Source: Clostridia bacterium (GTDB lineage: Bacteria; Bacillota; Clostridia; Oscillospirales; CAG-272). From it: 12,772 nt of DNA. The DNA lies in contig JAFTMP010000011.1 in assembly GCA_017452335.1 (NCBI GenBank), positions 1 through 12,772 of the forward strand, in the 5' to 3' direction. The notes below the pieces were generated by a model. That model worked only from the letters and a program-made list of their open reading frames with translations. It did no database searches and had not been told where the DNA came from. The position numbers were made by a program, and so were the translations under genes. This document shows, in pieces, positions 6,278 to 12,772 of the stretch (positions within the stretch are counted from its first letter, which is position 1; each line of letters opens with the position of its first letter).

Positions 6278-7486
6278 TTTGTTGCGGCACACGGCTATGA
6301 ACTCCTTTTCGAGCTGTGCAAGGAGCTGTGCATCATACCGCTCCTCCCGAGGAGCACTGCGCAGAGCGTCGCAGATGACCACCATCTCGTCGTCGCGCAC
6401 GTAAGGACATTGCAAACGAATGGGCGCGGCTTTGCCGATGGGCAAATAGAGGGCATCACCGTTATTTAACAGTTGCTCCGCGCCCGATTGCAACAGTACC
6501 CGACGGGAGTCAAGAGCCGTGGTCTGTGCAAGCACCAAGCGGGAGGGAATGGATGCATTTAACATAGAGTGGAGGCAGTCCACCGAACAGCGTCCGACGC
6601 AAAGCACCAAATGAATGCCTGCGGCTCTGCTCTTTACTGCCAAACGGCAAAGCAGATCAACGGTTTGCTTGGGGGAAGACAAGGACAGATCCTCCAGACT
6701 TTCGATCACGATCACCACGCGGGGTAAAGGCTGTTCCCCTTCGGGAAGGCGTTTGTTGTAATCTTCAATGGAACGACAGCCCGTTTTTTCAAAGAGGGCA
6801 AAGCGGTCTTCCATCATATTCACGGCAAAATAAAGGGCGGCAAGGGCTTTTTGCGGCTCTGTGATCACCGGTGTGAGCAGATGGTCCAATTCTTCAAAGC
6901 AGGAGAACCGCACCCGTTTGAGGTCAATAAGCATCAGCTTTACCTGCTCGGGTGTGGATTTGCAAAGCAGAGAAGCCAGCAGTGCGTAAACAGAAACCGT
7001 TCTGCCGGAGCCTGCGATGCCCGCTATGAGCAAGTGGGGCAGCTTTGCCAGATCGGCAAAGACGGCGTTGCCGTCAAGATCCCGCCCTATGGCAATCGTT
7101 AGGGGAGAGGGGGCTTTTTGGTATTCTTCCTCCTCTAAAAGGGAACGCAGAGAAAAGAAGCTGCGGTGCTCGTTGGGCACCTCCACGTGCAGGATCGTTT
7201 CTTCGCCGTTATACACCCGTACCCGTCCCCGTTCCAAAAGGAAGGAAAGCTCGCTTTGCAGATCGCTGACCGTCTTTTTTCCAAGACGGCGTTTCAACAG
7301 CAGATCGTATCGGGTGACGGATGCCCCCATGTGGGTATCAAGCAGCTGCGGGGCAAGCTTGCGGTCGGTGAAAATAGATAAAAGACGCAAAGAAAGCTCT
7401 TCCGTACACAGAGCCCCGTGTTGGCTGTGATCCCTATCCTGTGCATCGTCTAACAAGCTCAGAAGTGTGGGTGTGAAATCAGACAT
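6275..7486 (-). CDS. FtsK/SpoIIIE paralogue with degenerate ATPase motifs and no membrane domain
   Basis: 403 residues, about half of a normal FtsK. The four-helix membrane domain and linker are absent. Residues about 40-120 match the alpha domain (ASVTRYDLL, HVEVPNEHR, LRSLLE) and 125-375 the RecA-like beta domain (LAKLPHLLIAG, IPSRLVL, LDSRRVLLQSGAEQLL, NNGDALYLP). The catalytic motifs are broken. Walker A reads GIAGSGRT (156-163), with Arg for the essential Lys. Walker B reads IVIESLEDL (259-267), with Glu-Ser where FtsK has Asp-Glu. The GTQRPSVD loop is CVGRCSVD. ATP hydrolysis is therefore unlikely. The ribosome-binding site is strong (AAAGGAG about 6 bases before ATG) and the frame is clean over 403 codons, which argues against a simple pseudogene. 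It starts 42 bp after tmk. It may be a structural or regulatory partner of the true FtsK; decay after duplication is the alternative. Confidence 0.85.
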   Translation of the reverse strand: MSDFTPTLLSLLDDAQDRDHSQHGALCTEELSLRLLSIFTDRKLAPQLLDTHMGASVTRYDLLLKRRLGKKTVSDLQSELSFLLERGRVRVYNGEETILHVEVPNEHRSFFSLRSLLEEEEYQKAPSPLTIAIGRDLDGNAVFADLAKLPHLLIAGIAGSGRTVSVYALLASLLCKSTPEQVKLMLIDLKRVRFSCFEELDHLLTPVITEPQKALAALYFAVNMMEDRFALFEKTGCRSIEDYNKRLPEGEQPLPRVVIVIESLEDLSLSSPKQTVDLLCRLAVKSRAAGIHLVLCVGRCSVDCLHSMLNASIPSRLVLAQTTALDSRRVLLQSGAEQLLNNGDALYLPIGKAAPIRLQCPYVRDDEMVVICDALRSAPREERYDAQLLAQLEKEFIAVCRNK

Positions 7487-7528
7487 GGCGCTCTCCTTTC
7501 CTGGTTGCCGGTTCGCGGCAGAGCATGA

Positions 7529-8188
7529 TTATAAGTCCAAATAGTCCAAAAGCTCCTTGAGGATATCCTCCAGCGGGCGCACGTCCTCGCCCTCGAAGCT
7601 TTTTAACCTGGTCCACCCCAGCTTTTCACCTGCATAAAGGGCGGCTTTATAGGCTTTGTCCAAATGGTCGCTGTCTTTTTCGTGAATATCCACGGTGCGT
7701 CCCGTTTCCCCTGCCCGCTTTGCAATCATTTTGCGGCAGAGGTGGGGAGGCATTTCTAAATAGAAGACGTGATCGGGGGTAGGCAGACCCAATTTTCCGT
7801 ATTCAAAGTCGAAAAGCCAATCAAGAAAATCGTCCCACTGCTCTTCGGGCAGCTTTGTAAGCTGATGTACGGCGTTTGCCGTGGTGTAGCGGTCTGCGAT
7901 CAGCACGGACCCTTCCTTTTCGTAAAGAGTGTGCCAGTGGGTGCGGTAGGATACATAGCGGTCGGCGGCAAAGAGGGTGGAGGCGGCGTAGCTGCCCGTA
8001 TCGGCAGGGTCGCTTCCCAGTGCCCCCGAGAGATATAACTTTACAAGGGAGGAGCTTTCAAGATCGTACATGGGAAAGGAGATCAGATCGTTGTCCACCC
8101 CTTTTTCTGTGAGATAGTCGCGAAGCATTCTGGTGATGCTTCCTTTTCCCGAGCCGTCCAGCCCGTCAATTACCAGTAGTTTACTCAT
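7529..8188 (-). CDS. tmk: Thymidylate kinase (dTMP kinase)
   Basis: 219 residues, cytoplasmic; phosphorylates dTMP to dTDP with ATP for DNA synthesis. Visible marks are the P-loop GLDGSGKGS (9-17), the substrate-side SFPMYDLESS (37-46), SYAASTLFAADRY (66-78), the DRY motif in LIADRYTTANAVHQ (95-108), and RTVDIHEKDSDHL near the lid (about 163-175). The DIHEKD and DRYTTANAVHQ stretches are typical of a clostridial Tmk subgroup rather than the E. coli type. The P-loop has Gly where Ser/Thr normally follows Lys (GKGS), as in adenylate kinases. ATG start with AGGAAG about 5 bases upstream. In many Firmicutes tmk sits with holB; here it lies between the two ftsK-type genes. Another nucleoside monophosphate kinase specificity is possible but less likely. 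Confidence 0.9.
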   Translation of the reverse strand: MSKLLVIDGLDGSGKGSITRMLRDYLTEKGVDNDLISFPMYDLESSSLVKLYLSGALGSDPADTGSYAASTLFAADRYVSYRTHWHTLYEKEGSVLIADRYTTANAVHQLTKLPEEQWDDFLDWLFDFEYGKLGLPTPDHVFYLEMPPHLCRKMIAKRAGETGRTVDIHEKDSDHLDKAYKAALYAGEKLGWTRLKSFEGEDVRPLEDILKELLDYLDL

Positions 8189-8229
8189 GATCTTCCTGCT
8201 GAAAACACCTTTCTGTTTTTTTGTGGTTT

Positions 8230-8268
8230 GCTTTTTGTAGGCGGGAAAGACTCCTGCCTACAAAAAGC
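8230..8268 (-). other. Strong hairpin between ftsK and tmk
   Basis: GCTTTTTGTAGGC (8230-8242) is perfectly complementary to GCCTACAAAAAGC (8256-8268). Four more inner pairs, one a wobble, leave a loop of about five bases. T-runs precede the GC core and A-runs follow it on both strands, so it is not a classical intrinsic terminator. It starts 8 bases past the ftsK stop on the transcript. A role as an mRNA 3'-end stabiliser or processing site is plausible but unproven. Confidence 0.6.
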
Positions 8269-8276
8269 GGGATCAC

Positions 8277-11060
8277 TTATTCTGCGTCGTCAAGGTCACT
8301 TTGGCGCATACAGATCTCATGCCACTGCGCGGCGGAGATCAGCACGCTGCGGGGCTTTTGCCCTTCAGGGGGACTGACGATGCCCCTCTTTTCCATTTCG
8401 TCAATGAGCTTTGCGGCGCGGCCGTAGCCAAGGGAAAGTCTTCTTTGGATCAGTGAAGTGGAGATCTTGCCCGATTCCACTGCCAGATCCACTGCGGCGC
8501 GAAACATCGGGTCGCCCTCGCCGTCTGCTTCGCTTTCTGCAGGCAGGTCCACACCGGACGATTTCTTTTTCGTACCGCAAAGAGCCGCCTCTTTTTCGAT
8601 ATCCTTCATGACCTTGTCGTCGTATACTGCCTCGGCACTGTTGTTGATGATGAAGCTGGTGACCGCCTCAACCTCCTCGTCGGACACGAAGGCACCCTGC
8701 AGACGAACGGGCTTCACGGCACCCACGGGTGCAAAGAGCATGTCGCCTCTGCCGATGAGCTTTTCAGCGCCTGCAATGTCAATGATGGTACGGGAGTCCA
8801 CTTGGCTGGATACGGTAAACGCCACTCTGGAGGGGACGTTTGCTTTAATGAGACCGGTGATGACGTCTACCGAAGGACGCTGTGTACCAATGATCAGATG
8901 CATACCGCAGGCACGGCCCTTTTGCGCGATGCGGCAGATAGACTCCTCCACTTCGCCCGGGGCGGTCATCATCAAGTCGGCAAGCTCGTCGATCACGATC
9001 ACAAGCTGGGGCATGAATTCCTTGTCGGGATCGTTTTTGGTGATCTTGTTATAGTTTTTGATGTCGCGCACGCCCACTGCTTCGATCAGCTCATAGCGGC
9101 GCTCCATTTCGGAAACTGCCCAAGACAGCGCTCCCGCCGACTTTTTGGCGTTGCTCACCACGGGGATGATCAAATGGGGCAGTCCGTTGTAAATGTTAAA
9201 TTCCACCTTTTTGGGGTCAATCATAATCAGTTTGACCTCGTCAGGCGAAGCCTTGTAAAGGATGGAGAGGATCAGACAGTTTAAGCACACCGACTTACCC
9301 GAGCCTGTGGTACCTGCAATGAGCAGGTGGGGCATTTTGGCAAGGTCCACGTAAATGGGCTCGCCGCCCACGTCCACGCCGATGGCGGCGGTGAGCTTGG
9401 CGGAAGAGCTTTCAAAGCGCTTATCGTCGATCAGTGTACGCAGATAAACGGTCTCTCTTGTTTTGTTGGGCACCTCCACGCCTACAGCCGCCTTTCCGGG
9501 AATGGGCGCTTCAATACGCACCCCCGAGGTGGCAAGATTCAGCGAAATATCGTCTACCAGGTTGGCAATGGCTCGCACGCGTACGCCCTCCTCGGGCTGC
9601 AGCTCGTAGCGGGTGATGGTGGGACCTCTTGAAATGTCCAGCACCTTAGTGCGTACCTTAAAGGAACGCAGGGTCTCCACCAACCGCTGTGCGTTGGTGG
9701 CAAGCTCCTCGCGTACATCTCCCGAATGCTCGGGAGGCAGGGCATGCAGAAGGGAAACGGGCGGGAAGAGATAGCTTTTCACTTCTTCCTCTTCGGTGGG
9801 CTCTTCTCCCGGAGTAACGGTGCTGATGAGCTGGCTTCTCTTGACCGACAGCTCTTCACTGCTGTTGGGGTTCACCGTTTTCTGTTCTTTCTCCTCCTCT
9901 TCTTCCTCTTCGTTGATACATTCGATCAAGGGTGCGCTTTGAAGCTGTGCATCGGTATCGTTTTGCCCGTATGCCATGGCGCGCTTGTCCTTTTTCCCTT
10001 TTTTGTCGGAAAAGATCTCGTCAAGATCCACACTGCCCGAAACGGCTTCGCTTGTTGTTTTGATCTTGGGCGCCAGCTCGCTTTGCTCCCCTTTGCCCCA
10101 GCCTTCGGGCTTGCGGGGACGCTTTACAATTTCGGGCTTGGGCAAGGGCGCGATCTGCTCTGAGGGCATGTTGGTGTGCTCCTCGCCAAAGGAGGGAAGG
10201 GTCTGCTCTTGCTTGGCAGGCTCTTCTTGCTCTGCGTAAGGATTTTCATCCTGATGAGGCTTATTGTAGTATTTGGTTCCTTTTTTGGGAGCGGGCGGCG
10301 GGATGAACTCTTCATCCTCGTCCTCTTCTTCTGCCTCTTCCGCCTCAAGGCGTTTTGTCCGCTTGCTTTTTTGAGCGCCACCCTCTTTTCTCTTGCCGAT
10401 TTTCTCCAAGAAGCCTTCAAACAGGGCTTTTGCAAGACGGACAAGGAAGGCGCCGGCGTCCTCCAGCGTCAGACCCACCAAGAAGATCACCTGTGCGATC
10501 ATCAGCGCAATGGTCAGCAGCCACGCTCCTGCACTGCTCAGTGCTTTAATGAGCAGCCAGGCAATATAACTGCCTACGATCCCCCCGCCCGAACAGCGCA
10601 TACCCGCTTTAAAGACGGCGGTGATCGACAGATCCTCCGGAATTCCCTTGACCAGTCCTGCTGCCACCGAAAGGGTCAGACAGAACCACACAGCCAAAAC
10701 TAAATTCCACAAATGACTTTTTTTCACTAAGATCTTGGGCAAAAATATGGCGCAATAGATCATTAACAGGGGAATGCACAGCGCGGGCAGGGAGAGCATG
10801 CCGTAAAGGAAGCGGCAGATCACGGTGAACCATGCGTTACTTCCCGCAAGGTCTGCAATGAAGAGCACCAGTAACAGCAGGGCGCATACCCCGATGCCGT
10901 AGGAGATGATGGAAATAATGGTTTTGCTATGCGGCGAGTCAAAAACCGTGGTTTGCGCATTCCGGGACGGCTCTGCCTGCTTTCGTGCCGCGGTATTCAT
11001 TTTTGCATTGTTTTTGCCGGGAGCGTGCTTGCCCGCGGCGGTCTTTTTCTTTTCAGCCAC
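8277..11060 (-). CDS. ftsK: DNA translocase FtsK/SpoIIIE
   Basis: 927 residues. A hexameric ATP-driven pump that clears chromosomal DNA from the division septum. A basic tail (1-45) leads to four membrane helices (about 48-72, 80-110, 116-138, 158-200). A long acidic, low-complexity cytoplasmic linker follows (about 220-430; runs of Glu at 240-252 and 384-391). Then come the alpha domain (about 440-550), the RecA-like motor (about 555-800) and the gamma DNA-reading domain (about 852-915). The motor is intact: Walker A GTTGSGKS (583-590), Walker B LVIVIDELADL with D691/E692, and GTQRPSVDVITG (725-736). Gamma carries IQRRLSLGYGRAAKLIDEME. GTG start at 11060, with AAAGGA 8 bases upstream. In spore formers one protein may also serve in forespore DNA transfer. 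It follows uppP by 76 bp, probably on the same transcript. Confidence 0.97.
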   Translation of the reverse strand: MAEKKKTAAGKHAPGKNNAKMNTAARKQAEPSRNAQTTVFDSPHSKTIISIISYGIGVCALLLLVLFIADLAGSNAWFTVICRFLYGMLSLPALCIPLLMIYCAIFLPKILVKKSHLWNLVLAVWFCLTLSVAAGLVKGIPEDLSITAVFKAGMRCSGGGIVGSYIAWLLIKALSSAGAWLLTIALMIAQVIFLVGLTLEDAGAFLVRLAKALFEGFLEKIGKRKEGGAQKSKRTKRLEAEEAEEEDEDEEFIPPPAPKKGTKYYNKPHQDENPYAEQEEPAKQEQTLPSFGEEHTNMPSEQIAPLPKPEIVKRPRKPEGWGKGEQSELAPKIKTTSEAVSGSVDLDEIFSDKKGKKDKRAMAYGQNDTDAQLQSAPLIECINEEEEEEEKEQKTVNPNSSEELSVKRSQLISTVTPGEEPTEEEEVKSYLFPPVSLLHALPPEHSGDVREELATNAQRLVETLRSFKVRTKVLDISRGPTITRYELQPEEGVRVRAIANLVDDISLNLATSGVRIEAPIPGKAAVGVEVPNKTRETVYLRTLIDDKRFESSSAKLTAAIGVDVGGEPIYVDLAKMPHLLIAGTTGSGKSVCLNCLILSILYKASPDEVKLIMIDPKKVEFNIYNGLPHLIIPVVSNAKKSAGALSWAVSEMERRYELIEAVGVRDIKNYNKITKNDPDKEFMPQLVIVIDELADLMMTAPGEVEESICRIAQKGRACGMHLIIGTQRPSVDVITGLIKANVPSRVAFTVSSQVDSRTIIDIAGAEKLIGRGDMLFAPVGAVKPVRLQGAFVSDEEVEAVTSFIINNSAEAVYDDKVMKDIEKEAALCGTKKKSSGVDLPAESEADGEGDPMFRAAVDLAVESGKISTSLIQRRLSLGYGRAAKLIDEMEKRGIVSPPEGQKPRSVLISAAQWHEICMRQSDLDDAE

Positions 11061-11136
11061 AGAGATCGTCCTTTCTTTTTTGCCGATAGAGCTCGGCTTT
11101 TTTTATTTTTTGGATTTTGTGTTGTGTTTTAAACGG

Positions 11137-12030
11137 TCAGAATAAAATTACGATGCCGAAAATCACGGCAAGAGCGCCCACCACCCAGCAGTAATAGGAG
11201 AAAGACTTGAAGGAGGAGCGGTTGGCAATGTAATTGAGCAGCTTCATGCTGGCAAGGCCCACAAGGCATGCAACCACGGTGGCAAATAAGAAGATCAGCC
11301 ACTCGGTAAGACCTAAGCTTTTATCGGCAAACATGTCGGGCAGCTCGGTCACGCAGGAGCCTAAAATTGCGGGAATGGACAAGAGGAAGGAAAAGCGTAC
11401 CGCAGAGGGGCGGTCAAGACCGTTGAGTCTGCCGCCGGTGATGGTGGAGCCGCTGCGGGAAAGTCCCGGCAGAATGGCAAACATCTGACACAGACCCACG
11501 ATCAGTGCGTTAAGGGGCTTGAATTCCTCGATGGGCTTTTCCTTTCTCACCAGCTTGTCGGAGAAAAAGAGCACCGCGCCGTTAAAGAGCAGGATCATGC
11601 CCACCGCAATGGGCTGCTTGGTGATGTACTGATCCATGGTGTCCAAAAGACTAAAGGAGCAGAGCTTTTCAAGCACGATATCAAAGAGCTTTAAAAAGAC
11701 CAGGGGCAGGGTGGCAATGACCACCGAGAGCACCATGCGCTCGTCGTAGTTTAACTTTGAAAAAGAGAACTTATTTTTGAAATCAAAGATCTTTTTAATG
11801 AGGGTGAAGACTGCGGGGATCATGGCGGCGATATCCTTGCGGTAAACGATGAACACCGCAACGAGGGTACCCAGATGCAGCAGTACGCTAAAGGCAGTCG
11901 TGTCGTTATATTCCGAGAGCCCCGTTCCGAAAAAGCTTTGGAACAGCGCCAAATGACCCGAAGAGGAAATGGGCAAAAACTCTGCCAGTCCTTGTATCAC
12001 ACCCAGCAGAAGGGGAAAAAGAATGAACAT
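11137..12030 (-). CDS. uppP: Undecaprenyl-diphosphate phosphatase UppP/BacA
   Basis: 297 residues, integral membrane. Removes a phosphate from undecaprenyl pyrophosphate, regenerating the lipid carrier for peptidoglycan and other wall polymers; overproduction gives bacitracin resistance in known cases. Family motifs are present: IQGLAEFLPISSSGHL (12-27) with the catalytic Glu and His, and PGLSRSGSTITGGRL (188-202) with the phosphate-binding Arg. About eight hydrophobic helices are seen. It is slightly longer than the usual 270-290 residues, mainly from a charged loop around 82-98 (FKNKFSFSKLNYDER). ATG start with GGAGGA 7 bases upstream. It has its own promoter at 12068-12096 and is the first gene of the run that continues into ftsK and tmk, linking wall-lipid recycling with division. 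Confidence 0.96.
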   Translation of the reverse strand: MFILFPLLLGVIQGLAEFLPISSSGHLALFQSFFGTGLSEYNDTTAFSVLLHLGTLVAVFIVYRKDIAAMIPAVFTLIKKIFDFKNKFSFSKLNYDERMVLSVVIATLPLVFLKLFDIVLEKLCSFSLLDTMDQYITKQPIAVGMILLFNGAVLFFSDKLVRKEKPIEEFKPLNALIVGLCQMFAILPGLSRSGSTITGGRLNGLDRPSAVRFSFLLSIPAILGSCVTELPDMFADKSLGLTEWLIFLFATVVACLVGLASMKLLNYIANRSSFKSFSYYCWVVGALAVIFGIVILF

Positions 12031-12067
12031 GTAACGGTCCTCCGATGAACATAATTATACATATACT

Positions 12068-12096
12068 ATCATATCAAAAAAAGGGAGAAATTACAA
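12068..12096 (-). promoter_or_regulatory. Sigma-A-type promoter for uppP
   Basis: On the minus strand TTGTAA (12096-12091) and TATGAT (12073-12068) are separated by exactly 17 bases, 38 bp before the uppP start. The region is strongly AT-rich. A TATAAT also occurs nearer the gene but its closest -35-like sequence is only 12 bases away. Confidence 0.6.
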
Positions 12097-12176
12097 GTGC
12101 TCTCAAAGATTTTTAACAATTAAAAGGAAAGAATTTATGAGAACTTCAAATACGGCTCGTAACGTCCCTGCAACGC

Positions 12177-12207
12177 AAAAAAAGCACCCGCGGCATGCCG
12201 CGGGTGC
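12177..12207 (-). terminator. Distal rpsT terminator, perfect 12-bp stem
   Basis: GCACCCGCGGCA and its exact complement form a 24-bp palindrome (12184-12207). On the minus strand it is followed by seven T (12183-12177). It lies downstream of rpsT and before the uppP promoter. A zero-base loop would open to about four bases in RNA. Confidence 0.85.
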
Positions 12208-12228
12208 AAAAATCCATAAAATTGGTCC

Positions 12229-12260
12229 CAAAAAAACAAAGCGCCGCCAAAATCGGCGGC
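12229..12260 (-). terminator. Proximal rpsT terminator
   Basis: GCCGCC (12243-12248) pairs with GGCGGC (12255-12260). On the minus strand GCTTTG and then a run of seven T (12237-12231 region) follow. It is about 43 bp after the rpsT stop and forms a tandem pair with the palindrome at 12184-12207. Confidence 0.7.
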
Positions 12261-12302
12261 AGGCATTTGTTTAAGGGTCATTTTCCCTTTGAAGTGGGAT
12301 GC

Positions 12303-12566
12303 TTAAGCAACCTTCTTCAGCATCAGAGTGAAGCGGCTCTTCTTTCTTGCAGCGGTATTCTTGTGGATGATACCCTTTGCAGCTGCCTTGTCGGTGGTCT
12401 TGATCACGGTAGCGTACAGCTCCTGTGCGGTCTTTACATCACCTGCTTCAACTGCTGCTTCGAACTTCTTCACGACGGTCTTGAACGCGCTCTTGAACAT
12501 CTTGTTCTCCAGAGCCTTCTTTTCGGAAACCAGTACGCGCTTCTTTGCAGACTTGATATTGGGCAT
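12303..12566 (-). CDS. rpsT: 30S ribosomal protein S20
   Basis: 87 residues, the usual length. Binds 16S rRNA early in small-subunit assembly. The N-terminus MPNIKSAKKRV and the basic helical core (SAFKTVVKKFEAAV, ELYATVIKTTDKAAAKGIIHKNTAARKKSR) are diagnostic of bS20. The ATG at 12564-12566 is chosen because AAGGAGG lies 8 bases upstream. An upstream in-frame GTG at 12575 would fall inside that ribosome-binding site and add three residues. Monocistronic by appearance, with its own promoter at 12605-12633 and two terminators. In many Clostridia rpsT neighbours gpr and holA; the right flank is outside the window. Confidence 0.97.
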   Translation of the reverse strand: MPNIKSAKKRVLVSEKKALENKMFKSAFKTVVKKFEAAVEAGDVKTAQELYATVIKTTDKAAAKGIIHKNTAARKKSRFTLMLKKVA

Positions 12567-12604
12567 TCTGTTCACCTCCTTATTCAGAGTACATTTTCCG
12601 AACT

Positions 12605-12633
12605 ATATTATCACGAATTTTTCGAAAAATCAA
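12605..12633 (-). promoter_or_regulatory. Sigma-A-type promoter for rpsT with palindromic spacer
   Basis: On the minus strand TTGATT (12633-12628) and TAATAT (12610-12605) are 17 bases apart, and a TG one base before the -10 makes it an extended -10. The spacer and -35 edge contain the 14-bp palindrome ATTTTTCGAAAAAT (12617-12630). It lies about 39 bases before the rpsT start. Confidence 0.65.
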
Positions 12634-12656
12634 GGGGTTTTTGAAAAAAACTCGTA

Positions 12657-12733
12657 AATTCTCAAAGTAAATGCAACAGTAGCAAAGCCCTTGCATTTAC
12701 TATGAGAAATCGGTTGCAGTAAGTATGAGAAAT
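12657..12733. repeat. Cluster of direct and inverted repeats upstream of rpsT
   Basis: An 18-bp inverted repeat with one mismatch pairs TTCTCAaAGTAAATGCAA (12659-12676) with its complement at 12691-12708 around a 14-base loop. The right arm belongs to a 20-bp unit, TTGCAnnnnnTATGAGAAAT, present at 12691-12710 and again at 12714-12733. A further short pair, GGTTGC (12712-12717) and GCAACC (12744-12749), surrounds the last copy. No gene is visible from 12634 to the window end. The cluster may continue to the right. Confidence 0.7.
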
Positions 12734-12772
12734 GGAATAAAAAGCAACCAAAAAAGGCAAAAAAGATAAAAA

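Noticed and set aside
5390..7486. Frameshift as the cause of the split FtsK-like gene
   Set aside because: The frame is identical on both sides of the break: 6277 and 6256 are 21 bases apart. Only a single TAG codon interrupts it.
11079..11105. Plus-strand hairpin GCCGA/TCGGC followed by a T-run, resembling a terminator
   Set aside because: The stem is only five bases and no plus-strand gene ends here. On the minus strand it is followed by A, so it would not stop uppP-ftsK transcription.
12567..12575. Upstream GTG start for rpsT
   Set aside because: The GTG overlaps the Shine-Dalgarno sequence, and S20 proteins start at MPNIKSAKKR.
12659..12733. CRISPR array
   Set aside because: Only two direct copies of an imperfect 20-bp unit are present with a 3-bp gap, plus an inverted copy. 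There are no regular unique spacers and no cas genes.

Overview
The window is about 12.8 kb of roughly 50% GC chromosomal DNA. It most resembles a Clostridia (Oscillospiraceae/Ruminococcaceae-like) genome. The evidence is a SpoIIQ-like M23 protein, a clostridial-type thymidylate kinase carrying a DIHEKD motif, Shine-Dalgarno sites before most genes, and sigma-A-like promoters. Genus is not resolvable. Apart from a 3' gene fragment on the plus strand at the left edge, every gene lies on the minus strand, so the window reads biologically from right to left.

Right to left: rpsT (ribosomal protein S20) has its own promoter and two tandem terminators. Upstream of it is a cluster of direct and inverted repeats. 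A second promoter drives uppP (undecaprenyl-pyrophosphate phosphatase), followed by ftsK (membrane-anchored DNA translocase), tmk (dTMP kinase), a second soluble FtsK-like gene, a reading frame joining an FtsK gamma winged helix to a DJ-1/PfpI domain, a 5-formyltetrahydrofolate cyclo-ligase gene, and a CPBP intramembrane protease gene overlapping it by 8 bp. A third promoter precedes mltG (lytic transglycosylase). After it come two small uncharacterised genes and the SpoIIQ-like M23 gene, which ends at a strong terminator facing the plus-strand fragment. The themes are envelope synthesis and remodelling (uppP, mltG, M23), chromosome segregation (ftsK), and nucleotide/folate metabolism (tmk, cyclo-ligase).

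The most notable region is 5390-7486. Here an FtsK paralogue has lost its membrane domain, and its ATPase motifs are degenerate: Walker A Lys is Arg, and the Walker B Asp-Glu pair is Glu-Ser. Its DNA-reading gamma domain is well preserved but lies beyond a single in-frame TAG codon, in the same reading frame, and runs without a stop into a DJ-1-family domain. The 699-codon frame motor-TAG-gamma-DJ-1 is open except for that one codon. It sits two genes downstream of the canonical ftsK and looks like a pseudo-motor with a separable DNA-binding module. Recent gene decay is the main competing explanation.

Smaller observations include an inverted repeat that can mask the M23 ribosome-binding site, a long basic cytoplasmic tail on MltG, a strong hairpin between ftsK and tmk, and the repeat cluster upstream of rpsT. 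No tRNA, rRNA, CRISPR array, insertion sequence or phage gene was recognised.
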